Assembly (NCBI GenBank): GCA_041574955.1
Contig: JBFGNS010000165.1
Coordinates: 1-8,947 of the forward strand
DNA: 8,947 nt
From: CALZJC01 sp041574955
GTDB lineage: Bacteria > Acidobacteriota > Thermoanaerobaculia > Multivoradales > JAHEKO01
Direction of reading: 5' to 3'
Below are positions 1 through 5,847 of this stretch, one piece after another. Each line of letters opens with the position of its first letter. Position 1 is the first letter of the stretch. The translations under genes and the position numbers were made by a program. The notes below the pieces were generated by a model. The model was not told the origin of the DNA and did no database searches. It saw nothing but the letters and a program-made list of their open reading frames with translations.

Positions 1-136
1 AGGGTCCCAGGGTAGCTCTCGGCCAGCGCAGCGCAACGCCGGGTGGAGTCCGACGCCGATGCCGCGCGCCAGCCGAGTGCAGGCGAGCGCCCCGCTCGAA
101 AGTCCGACTGCGCGCGAGCCGGTACCCTGGGACCTT
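1..136. repeat. Long-range inverted repeat in non-coding DNA
   Basis: Bases 1-14 (AGGGTCCCAGGGTA) are complementary to 123-136 (TACCCTGGGACCTT), with a single G-T pair and otherwise perfect. The interior holds no convincing gene and no known RNA core that I can recognise. The left arm begins at the first base of the window, so the structure could extend further upstream. It could be the closing stem of a structured RNA, the ends of a small mobile element, or part of a regulatory region. The stretch from 137 to 182 shows nothing further. Confidence 0.4.
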
Positions 137-182
137 GTCCCCCTCGACTCCGAGCCGGCCGGGCCAGCACGAAGCCCTTTGT

Positions 183-212
183 TTGACACCGCCCCCCCAC
201 TTTTGCCAGAAT
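183..212 (+). promoter_or_regulatory. Sigma70-type promoter of the tRNA-fMet gene
   Basis: A perfect -35 box TTGACA lies at 183-188. It is followed after 18 bases by a CAGAAT -10-like box at 207-212. Transcription would start near 219-220, giving a leader of only about 5 bases before the tRNA at 224, a usual arrangement for tRNA genes. The -10 box differs from TATAAT at two positions. Confidence 0.6.
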
Positions 213-223
213 GCCCGTTCGGA

Positions 224-301
<78 letters not shown>

Positions 302-310
302 GAAGGCACC

Positions 311-340
311 ACGGCCGCGAGCTTCGCGGCCGTTTTTCTT
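311..340 (+). terminator. Intrinsic terminator after tRNA-fMet
   Basis: A 10-bp perfect stem (311-320 ACGGCCGCGA with 324-333 TCGCGGCCGT) closes a 3-base loop and runs into TTTTT C TT at 333-340. The GC-rich stem followed by a T tract is a textbook Rho-independent terminator. It separates the tRNA transcript from the yqgE gene, which then needs its own promoter. Confidence 0.92.
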
Positions 341-370
341 TACAGCCGGCAGCCGCTCCGCCGGCCGGGG

Positions 371-386
371 TAAGATCACCGCGATG
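371..386 (+). promoter_or_regulatory. -10-like box directly before yqgE start (possible leaderless promoter)
   Basis: TAAGAT at 371-376 resembles a TATAAT -10 box. The ATG at 384 begins 7 bases after it, exactly where transcription would be expected to start. There is no good Shine-Dalgarno sequence in front of this ATG, only GGGG about 14 bases upstream. This fits a leaderless mRNA. No clear -35 box is seen at 17 bp. The same layout recurs at 2906-2920. Confidence 0.45.
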
Positions 387-974
387 ACCGAGGAAGCCCG
401 CGACCTGCAGGCCCCGGTGCTGCTGATCGCCATGCCGCAGGTGCTGGATCCGTTCTTCCACCGCAGCGTGGTGCTGCTGATCCACCACGACGAGGAAGGC
501 AGCTTCGGCATCATCCTGAACCGCGCCACGGCCATCAAGGTCAACGAGATCCTGCGCGGCATGGAGATCACCTGGGGAGGCGAAACGGACGCGGTGGCGT
601 TCTTCGGCGGGCCGGTGCAGCCGCAGATGGGCACAGTGGTGTTCGGCCAGCAGGTGGACCCCGACGCGCTCGACGAGACCCGCTCGCTGGTCGCTCCGGG
701 TCTGGTGCTGACCCAGAACGTCGCCGACCTCGGCGAGCTGGCCGAGGACCCGCCGAGCCAGGTGCGGCTGTTTCTCGGCTACGCCGGCTGGGGAGCCGGC
801 CAGCTGGTGGACGAGATCCTGCGCAACGACTGGATGACCGCACCGGTCGACAACCGGCTGGTCTTCGCGCGCCACCACGACACCGTCTGGCAGCGGGCGC
901 TGGAGCTGGTCGGCGTCGACCCCGACACCCTGCCTTCCTGGACGCCGCAGCGCCAGGACAGCTCGACCAACTAG
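384..974 (+). CDS. yqgE: YqgE/AlgH family protein (UPF0301, DUF179)
   Basis: The 196-aa product has the usual length and conserved blocks of the UPF0301 family. These are an N-terminal block at residues 13-47 containing MPQVLDPFFHRSVV and GIILNR, the FFGGPVQP motif at 73-80, and FLGYAGWGAGQL near 130-141. The family is a widespread soluble cytoplasmic protein. Pseudomonas AlgH has been linked to alginate regulation, but the biochemical role is unclear. The frame is open upstream through the tRNA and terminator, so that extension is not real. The ATG at 384 is the first start after the terminator and gives the standard family N-terminus. The next gene begins 14 bases after the stop, suggesting co-transcription. 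Family assignment is firm; function is not known. Confidence 0.93.
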   Translation: MTEEARDLQAPVLLIAMPQVLDPFFHRSVVLLIHHDEEGSFGIILNRATAIKVNEILRGMEITWGGETDAVAFFGGPVQPQMGTVVFGQQVDPDALDETRSLVAPGLVLTQNVADLGELAEDPPSQVRLFLGYAGWGAGQLVDEILRNDWMTAPVDNRLVFARHHDTVWQRALELVGVDPDTLPSWTPQRQDSSTN

Positions 975-988
975 ACCCCTCGGGCACG

Positions 989-1342
989 GTGCGCGCGCTC
1001 GCTCAGATCCTGCTCAACGGCCTCGGCGTGGTGGTCGCCGCCGAGCTGGTGCCGGGCGTCACCTACTCGGGCGGCCTGCTCTACCTGCTGCTCGTCGGCC
1101 TGGTGATCGGCCTGATCAACCTGCTGGTCAAGCCGCTCGTCACCCTGCTGTCGCTGCCGTTCGTGCTGCTGACGCTGGGGCTGTTCTTCCTGGTGATCAA
1201 CGGCGCGCTGTTCTACCTCGCCGGCCTGCTGCTTTCGGGGCTGACCGTCGACGGCTGCCTGCCGGCGATCCTCGGCGGCCTGGTGCTGGCGGTGTTCAAC
1301 TGGCTGGTACGCGCCTTCACCGCCGAGGCGCGGCGGGCGTGA
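989..1342 (+). CDS. YvlD/phage_holin_4_2 family membrane protein
   Basis: The 117-aa product is almost entirely hydrophobic, with four predicted membrane helices at about residues 4-22, 28-46, 53-81 and 89-110. The segment NLLVKPLVTLLSLPF (44-58), followed by LTLGLFFLVING, is the signature of the PF04020 family (YvlD, DUF360). The family is named after phage holins, but most members are chromosomal genes of unknown function outside phages. The start is GTG at 989 and lacks a strong ribosome binding site. Translation may depend on termination of yqgE 14 bases upstream. Its stop overlaps the nth start (GTGA, 1339-1342), so the two are translationally coupled. No phage genes lie nearby. Confidence 0.88.
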   Translation: MRALAQILLNGLGVVVAAELVPGVTYSGGLLYLLLVGLVIGLINLLVKPLVTLLSLPFVLLTLGLFFLVINGALFYLAGLLLSGLTVDGCLPAILGGLVLAVFNWLVRAFTAEARRA

Positions 1343-2022
1343 CCGCCCGCCGGCGGCTGACGCCGGGCAGGGCGCGGCGCGAGTCGAAGCGCGCCCGGCG
1401 TACGCGCACCGAGGAGATCCTGGCGCGGCTCAAGCGCGAGTACCCCGACGCCCACTGCGCGCTCCACTTCGACAACCCACTCGAGCTGCTGGTGGCGACC
1501 ATCCTGTCGGCGCAGTGCACCGACAAGCGCGTCAACGAGGTGACGCCGGCGCTGTTCGAGCGCTGCCCGACGGCCGAGGCGTACGCCGACATCCCGCTCG
1601 GCGAGCTCGAGGAGCTGATCCGCTCGACCGGTTTCTTCCGCAACAAGGCGCGCTCGCTCAAGGGCCTCGGGCAGGCGCTGGCGGCCGAGCACGACGGCGA
1701 GGTGCCGCGCGACATGGAAGCGCTGCGCAAGCTGCCCGGGGTCGGCCGCAAGACCGCCAACGTGGTGCTGGGCAACGCCTTCGGCATCGACGAGGGGATC
1801 GTGGTCGACACCCACGTCAAGCGCATCTCGAACCTGCTGGCGCTGACCGACAACCAGAACCCGGACAAGATCGAGCGGGACCTGGTCGAACTGGTGCCGC
1901 GGAGCGACTGGACGCTGTGGGCGCACCTGCTCATCCACCACGGCCGCAAGGTGTGCAAGGCGCGCCGGCCCGACTGCGCCCAGTGCGTGCTGGTCGACCT
2001 CTGCCCGTCGGCCGAGCTCTAG
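1339..2022 (+). CDS. nth: Endonuclease III (DNA glycosylase/AP lyase)
   Basis: This base-excision-repair enzyme removes oxidised pyrimidines and nicks the abasic site by beta-elimination. The 227-aa protein has the helix-hairpin-helix LPGVGRKTANV (132-142), with the Schiff-base lysine at K138. The catalytic aspartate D157 is in VVDTHV. The C-terminal 4Fe-4S ligands C206, C213, C216 and C222 have the exact C-X6-C-X2-C-X5-C spacing of the family. An early block, ILSAQCTDKRVN (55-66), is also typical. It starts at GTG 1339, overlapping the previous stop by 4 bases. The first 20 residues or so form an Arg-rich extension not seen in the 211-aa E. coli enzyme, so a later start is possible. All key residues are intact. 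Confidence 0.96.
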   Translation: MTARRRLTPGRARRESKRARRTRTEEILARLKREYPDAHCALHFDNPLELLVATILSAQCTDKRVNEVTPALFERCPTAEAYADIPLGELEELIRSTGFFRNKARSLKGLGQALAAEHDGEVPRDMEALRKLPGVGRKTANVVLGNAFGIDEGIVVDTHVKRISNLLALTDNQNPDKIERDLVELVPRSDWTLWAHLLIHHGRKVCKARRPDCAQCVLVDLCPSAEL

Positions 2023-2059
2023 CCCGGGCGCACTGCCGGTCAACCGAGGGAGGACACGC

Positions 2060-2797
2060 ATGAACGCATCCAGGCTCGCCGTGGTGACCGGCGCCAGCTC
2101 GGGGATCGGCGCCGCCACGGCGCGCGCCCTCGCCGGCGCCGGTTGGCAGGTGGTGATCGGCGCCCGCCGGCGCCAGCGCATCGCGGCGCTGGCCGCCGAG
2201 ATCGGCGCCACCGCTCGTCCACTCGACGTCACCGACCCGGCCAGCGTCGAGAGCTTCACCGCCGGCATCGACCGGCTCGACCTGCTGGTCAACAACGCCG
2301 GCGGCGCTCTCGGTCTCGACCGGTTGGAGGCTGCGGTCGACGAACGCTGGCGGCAGATGTGGGAAGCCAACGTGCTGGGACTCGCGCGGATGACCCGCGC
2401 GCTGCTGCCGGCGCTGCGCGCGTCGGGCGCCGGGCACATCGTCAACGTCGGCTCGACCTCAGGCTTCGAGAACTACGCCGGCGGCGCCGGCTATACCTCG
2501 GTGAAGCACGCCGCGCGCGCCGTCACCCGCACTCTCCGGCTCGAGCTGCTGGGCGAGCCGATCCGCATCACCGAGGTCAATCCGGGGCTGGTCGAGACCG
2601 AGTTCTCGCTGGTGCGCTTCGACGGCGACCGCGAGCGCGCCGACTCCGTCTACCGCGGCATGACCCCGCTCACCGCCGCCGACGTCGCCGAGTGCATCGT
2701 GTGGGCCACCAGCCGGCCGCCCCACGTCAACGTCGACGAGATCGTGGTCCGGCCGCTGGATCAAGCGGCGGCGGGGGTGGTGCATCGGGAGGAGTGA
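2060..2797 (+). CDS. YdfG-like short-chain dehydrogenase (NADP-dependent)
   Basis: This 245-aa classical SDR has the cofactor motif TGASSGIG (10-17), NNAG (78-81) and the catalytic residues S132, Y145 and K149 with the usual 13- and 4-residue spacing. A basic cluster, GARRRQR (34-40), after the second beta strand favours NADP(H). The C-terminal substrate-loop sequence NPGLVETEFSLVRF (174-187) closely resembles that of E. coli YdfG, which oxidises 3-hydroxy acids such as L-allo-threonine and serine and reduces malonic semialdehyde. That function is therefore likely but not proven. A strong GGGAGG ribosome binding site (2048-2053), 6 bases before ATG 2060, fixes the start. It lies 37 bases after nth and probably ends that transcript. 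Confidence 0.92.
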   Translation: MNASRLAVVTGASSGIGAATARALAGAGWQVVIGARRRQRIAALAAEIGATARPLDVTDPASVESFTAGIDRLDLLVNNAGGALGLDRLEAAVDERWRQMWEANVLGLARMTRALLPALRASGAGHIVNVGSTSGFENYAGGAGYTSVKHAARAVTRTLRLELLGEPIRITEVNPGLVETEFSLVRFDGDRERADSVYRGMTPLTAADVAECIVWATSRPPHVNVDEIVVRPLDQAAAGVVHREE

Positions 2798-2828
2798 GGG
2801 AGTCCGACTCCGCAGCCCGAAGCCCGCT

Positions 2829-2861
2829 GTCATCCTGAGCGCAGCGAAGGACCTCTGCACC
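2829..2861 (+). repeat. Interspersed repeat fragment (CATCCTGAGCGCAGCGAAGG type)
   Basis: The intergenic segment contains TGTCATCCTGAGCGCAGC at 2829-2846, continuing GAAGGACCTCTGCACC to 2861. I recognise the core from a short repeat scattered between genes in many high-GC environmental genomes. In spurious translations it gives the tell-tale peptide FAALRMT on the opposite strand. Only one copy lies in this window, so the repeat status rests on recognition, not on copies seen here. The rest of the gap between 2798 and 2905 holds only a small GGAGT/ACTCC hairpin at 2799-2811. Confidence 0.55.
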
Positions 2862-2905
2862 AACCGCGGCATGCCCAACCGATCCGCAGCAGCCGGACCT
2901 CGGGA

Positions 2906-2920
2906 TAGAATCCCGCCGTG
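2906..2920 (+). promoter_or_regulatory. -10 box directly before the start of the catabolic operon (possible leaderless promoter)
   Basis: TAGAAT at 2906-2911 is a close match to TATAAT. The GTG start codon follows after 6 bases, at 2918, where the first transcribed base would be expected. No Shine-Dalgarno sequence lies between the box and the start. No convincing -35 box is seen 17 bases upstream. This is the only promoter-like signal in front of the gene run 2918-8947 and probably drives it. Confidence 0.5.
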
Positions 2921-3172
2921 AACCCGGATCAGTTCCGCGCCGCCTACCGGCGGCTGCAGCGCCTGGACGAGCGGCTGACCTACAAGGTGCGGCCGCGCTC
3001 CGGAGCCGGCGGCTTCAGCCGGCCGTCGCACGAGCAGCTCGACGACAGGGTGCGGGACCTGGCGAACTTCACCGTCGAGCTCAAGGAGATCCTCGACGAC
3101 ATGTTCCAGGCCATCGCCGCCAAGCCCGGCCCACCCCAGCCGCCGGGCGCCGAGCCGGGAGAGAGCGAGTGA
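2918..3172 (+). CDS. Small protein of unknown function, first gene of the operon
   Basis: The 84-aa product belongs to no family I recognise. It reads as mostly helical and strongly charged: residues 5-24 (RAAYRRLQRLDERL) and 39-68 (EQLDDRVRDLANFTVELKEILDDMFQAIA) look like two amphipathic helices. A Gly/Ser-rich turn (27-36) separates them. The tail at 69-84 is Pro/Glu-rich and probably disordered. There is no signal peptide or membrane segment. The start is GTG 2918, supported by the -10 box just upstream. Its stop overlaps the start of the molybdenum-hydroxylase FAD subunit (GTGA, 3169-3172), so the two are co-translated. G/C-rich third positions like those of its neighbours support it being a real gene. 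A role in assembling or tethering the downstream enzyme is a guess only. Confidence 0.7.
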   Translation: MNPDQFRAAYRRLQRLDERLTYKVRPRSGAGGFSRPSHEQLDDRVRDLANFTVELKEILDDMFQAIAAKPGPPQPPGAEPGESE

Positions 3173-4047
3173 AGCCGGCGCCGTTCGACTACACGGCGCC
3201 CGACACCCTGGAGGAGGCGCTGGCGGTGCTCGCCGAGCACGGCGACGACGCCAAGCCGCTGGCCGGCGGCCAGAGCCTGCTGCCGCTGCTCAACTTCCGC
3301 CTCGCCCGCCCGGCGATGCTGGTCGACCTCAACCGGCTCACCGACCTCGACTACGCACGCCCCGACGGCAATGGCAGCCTGCGCCTCGGCGCCATGACCC
3401 GCCACCGCACGCTCGAGCGCGACTCGGCGGTGGCCCGTGCCGCACCGCTGGTGGCCGAGGCGGCGCCGTACATCGCCCATCCGCAGATCCGCAACCGCGG
3501 CACCGTCGGCGGCAGCCTGGCGCACGCCGACCCTGCAAGCGAGCTGCCGGTGGTGGCGGTGGCCCTCGACGCCCGCTTCCGGCTGGCCCGCGCCGGCGGC
3601 GAGCGCTGGGTCGAGGCGGCCGACTTCTTCGTCGGCCTGCTCACCGCCGACCTCGAGCCCGGCGAGCTGCTGGTCGAGGTCGAGCTGCCGGCGATGCCGT
3701 CCGGCAGCGGCTGGGCGTTCGACGAGCTGGCCCGGCGCCACGGCGACTACGCCCTGGCCGGCGTGGCGGCGGTCCTGACCCGCGACGGCGACGCCTGCAC
3801 GCGGGCGCGGCTGGTCTACCTGAGTCTCGGCGACGGCCCGGTGCGCGCGCGGCAGGCCGAGGCGATGCTCGAGAGCGACGGCGCGAGCGACGCCACCATC
3901 GCCGAGGCGGCCCGGCTGGCCGCCGAGCAGGAGATCGAGCCGAGCGGCGACATCCACGCCTCGGCGTCCTACAAGCGCCACCTGGCGGCGGTGCTCACCC
4001 GCCGCGTCCTGGCGCGGGCCTGGCAGCGGGCCGCGGAGGCGTCGTGA
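3169..4047 (+). CDS. Molybdenum hydroxylase FAD-binding subunit (CoxM/CutM family)
   Basis: The 292-aa protein has the length and layout of the medium subunit of xanthine dehydrogenase/CO dehydrogenase-type enzymes. This subunit carries FAD and passes electrons from the 2Fe-2S subunit to an acceptor. The first FAD pyrophosphate motif is AGGQSLLPLL (32-41). The second is TVGGSLAHADPASELP (112-127), matching the family's T-[VI]-GG-[NS]-[LI]-A-x-A/N-DP pattern. The C-terminal CoxM-type domain spans roughly 180-290. It starts at GTG 3169, inside the stop of the small upstream gene, with GGGAGAG (3157-3163) as ribosome binding site. Its own stop overlaps the next start. The substrate is set by the large molybdopterin subunit, which is not in the window. 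Confidence 0.95.
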   Translation: MKPAPFDYTAPDTLEEALAVLAEHGDDAKPLAGGQSLLPLLNFRLARPAMLVDLNRLTDLDYARPDGNGSLRLGAMTRHRTLERDSAVARAAPLVAEAAPYIAHPQIRNRGTVGGSLAHADPASELPVVAVALDARFRLARAGGERWVEAADFFVGLLTADLEPGELLVEVELPAMPSGSGWAFDELARRHGDYALAGVAAVLTRDGDACTRARLVYLSLGDGPVRARQAEAMLESDGASDATIAEAARLAAEQEIEPSGDIHASASYKRHLAAVLTRRVLARAWQRAAEAS

Positions 4048-4529
4048 GCCGGCACCGCGTCCGCCTCGAGGTCAACGGCCGCGCCTACGAGCGGGAGGTC
4101 GAGGCCCGCCGGCTGCTGAGCGACTTCCTGCGCCACGATCTCGACCTGACCGGCACCCACGTCGGCTGCGAGCACGGCGTGTGCGGCGCCTGCACCGTGC
4201 TGCTCGACGGCGAAGCGGTGCGCTCCTGCCTGCTACTGGCGGTGCAGGTCGACGGCCACGCGCTCCAGACGGTCGAGGGGCTGGCCGGCGACGACGGCGA
4301 GCTCCACCCGCTGCAGGACGCCTTCCGCGAGGCCCACGGCCTGCAGTGCGGCTTCTGCACCGCCGGCATCCTGTTGACCCTGGTGCCGTTCCTCGAGGAG
4401 CACCCCGATCCCGACGAGGACACCGTCCGCCACGCCCTGTCGGGCAACCTCTGCCGCTGCACCGGCTACCAGCACATCGTCGACGCCGTGCTGCTGGCGG
4501 CACGGCGGCGGCGCACGGCGGACGCCTGA
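4044..4529 (+). CDS. Molybdenum hydroxylase 2Fe-2S subunit (CoxS/CutS family)
   Basis: The 161-aa small subunit carries two iron-sulphur clusters and moves electrons from the molybdenum site to FAD. The N-terminal ferredoxin-like domain binds the first cluster with C42, C47, C50 and C62 (GCEHGVCGAC). The C-terminal helical domain binds the second with C102, C105, C137 and C139 (QCGFCTAG and LCRCTGY), so all eight ligands are present. The start GTG 4044 overlaps the CoxM stop by 4 bases and is preceded by GGAGG at 4035-4039. No twin-arginine or other signal is present, so the complex is cytoplasmic. The amidase gene begins 4 bases after its stop, where the large subunit would often be found. 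Confidence 0.96.
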   Translation: MSRHRVRLEVNGRAYEREVEARRLLSDFLRHDLDLTGTHVGCEHGVCGACTVLLDGEAVRSCLLLAVQVDGHALQTVEGLAGDDGELHPLQDAFREAHGLQCGFCTAGILLTLVPFLEEHPDPDEDTVRHALSGNLCRCTGYQHIVDAVLLAARRRRTADA

Positions 4530-4533
4530 CGGC

Positions 4534-5847
4534 GTGAGCCTCGGCCGACTGCCGCTGCCGCGGCTCGCCGGGCTGGCGCCGCACCTGGCCGGCGACGATC
4601 TGGCCGGCGCCATCGACCGGATGGCAGCGCGGTTCGCCGGCCGCGAGCCCGACATCGAGTCGTTCCTGCCCGAGGACGGCCGCTTCGCGCGGCTGCGCCG
4701 CGAGGCCGCCGAGCTGGCTCGCCGCTACCCCGAGCCGGCGGCGCGGCCGCCGTTCTACGGGCTGCCGTTCGGCGTCAAGGACGTCTTCCACGCCGACGGC
4801 TTCCCCACCGGCGCCGGCAGCCGGCTACCCCCGGCCGAGCTGACCGGCCCGCAGGCCGAGGTGGTGAGCCGGCTCAAGTCGCTCGGCGCACTGGTGGCCG
4901 GCAAGACCGTGAGCACCGAGTTCGCCTACTTCTCGCCCGGCCCCACCCGGAACCCGCACGCCCTCGAGCACACGCCGGGTGGCTCGTCGAGCGGCTCGGC
5001 GGCCGCGGTGGCGGCGGGCCTGTGCCCGCTCGCCCTCGGCACCCAGACAATCGGCTCGGTCAGCCGTCCGGCGGCGTACTGCGGCGTGGTGGGAACCAAG
5101 CCGAGCTACGGCTCGGTGCCCGCAGCCGGTCTGATCCCGCTGGCGCCGTCGCTCGACCACGTCGGCTGGTTCACTCCCGACGTGGGGCTGGCGGCGGCGG
5201 TCACGGCGGCGCTGCGGCGGCCGTTCGAGCCGGTGCCCGAGACCGGCGACGAGCAGCCGCGGCTGGCGGTGCCGGCCGGCCCGTACCTGGAGCGCGCCGG
5301 CGAAGCCGCGCGGCAGCACTTCGCCGGCGTCCGAAGCCGACTGGAGGCGGCCGGCTACGAGATCTTCGAGCTGCCGGCGTTCGCCGACTTCGACCAGATC
5401 GAAGCGCGCCACCGGCGGATCGTCGCCGCCGAGGCGCTGGCGGTCCACGCCGACTGGTATGCGCGCTACGCCGAGCTCTACCAGCCCAAGACCCGCGAGC
5501 TGCTCGAGGCCGGGCGCACGGTGCCGGAAGAGCAGCTCGCCCGGGACCTGGCCGGACGCGACCGGCTGCGCGACGAGCTGACCGCGGCGATGGACGAGCA
5601 CGGCGCCGATCTCTGGATCTCCCCGCCGGCGCCCGGTGCGGCGCCGCGCGGCCTGGGCTCGACCGGCGATCCGGTGATGAACCTGCCGTGGACCCACGCC
5701 GGCCTGCCGACGCTCACCCTGCCGGCCGGCCGCGACCCGCAAGGCCTGCCGATGGGGCTCCAGCTCGCCGCGCGCTGGGACCGGGACGAGGCGCTCCTGG
5801 CCTGGGGTGCGGGCATCGAGCGCGCGCTGGCCGGAGGCGACGGATGA
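4534..5847 (+). CDS. Amidase-signature family hydrolase
   Basis: The 437-aa enzyme hydrolyses a C-N amide bond with the Ser-cisSer-Lys triad: K82 in GLPFGVKDVF, S151 in PGGSSSGSAAAVA and the nucleophile S175 in GTQTIGSVSRPAAYCG. The spacing of 24 residues between the two serines equals that of fatty acid amide hydrolase, and all three are intact. The motif reads GTQTIGS instead of the common GTDTGGS, placing it in a subgroup apart from GatA and allophanate hydrolase. The substrate is unknown. Its place between a molybdenum hydroxylase and FdrA suggests a ureide, cyclic amide or carbamoylated acid. It starts at GTG 4534, 4 bases after coxS, and ends in an ATGA overlap with fdrA. The C-terminus is complete (LPMGLQLAARW near 408-418). 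Confidence 0.93.
   Translation: MSLGRLPLPRLAGLAPHLAGDDLAGAIDRMAARFAGREPDIESFLPEDGRFARLRREAAELARRYPEPAARPPFYGLPFGVKDVFHADGFPTGAGSRLPPAELTGPQAEVVSRLKSLGALVAGKTVSTEFAYFSPGPTRNPHALEHTPGGSSSGSAAAVAAGLCPLALGTQTIGSVSRPAAYCGVVGTKPSYGSVPAAGLIPLAPSLDHVGWFTPDVGLAAAVTAALRRPFEPVPETGDEQPRLAVPAGPYLERAGEAARQHFAGVRSRLEAAGYEIFELPAFADFDQIEARHRRIVAAEALAVHADWYARYAELYQPKTRELLEAGRTVPEEQLARDLAGRDRLRDELTAAMDEHGADLWISPPAPGAAPRGLGSTGDPVMNLPWTHAGLPTLTLPAGRDPQGLPMGLQLAARWDRDEALLAWGAGIERALAGGDG

Noticed and set aside
1..182. RNase P RNA, 6S RNA or SRP RNA, prompted by AAAGTCCG at 100-107 and the closing stem
   Set aside because: Beyond this short match none of the conserved cores of these RNAs is present, so no family can be claimed.
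989..1342. Phage holin, hence a prophage remnant
   Set aside because: The PF04020 family name is misleading. The neighbours are housekeeping genes and no phage genes, lysin or integrase are visible.
1213..2445. Long minus-strand open frame of about 410 codons opposite nth and the SDR gene
   Set aside because: Its translation is Arg/Ala/Val-rich low-complexity sequence with no motif. It is the usual shadow of plus-strand genes at very high GC, and the plus-strand genes have clear catalytic motifs.
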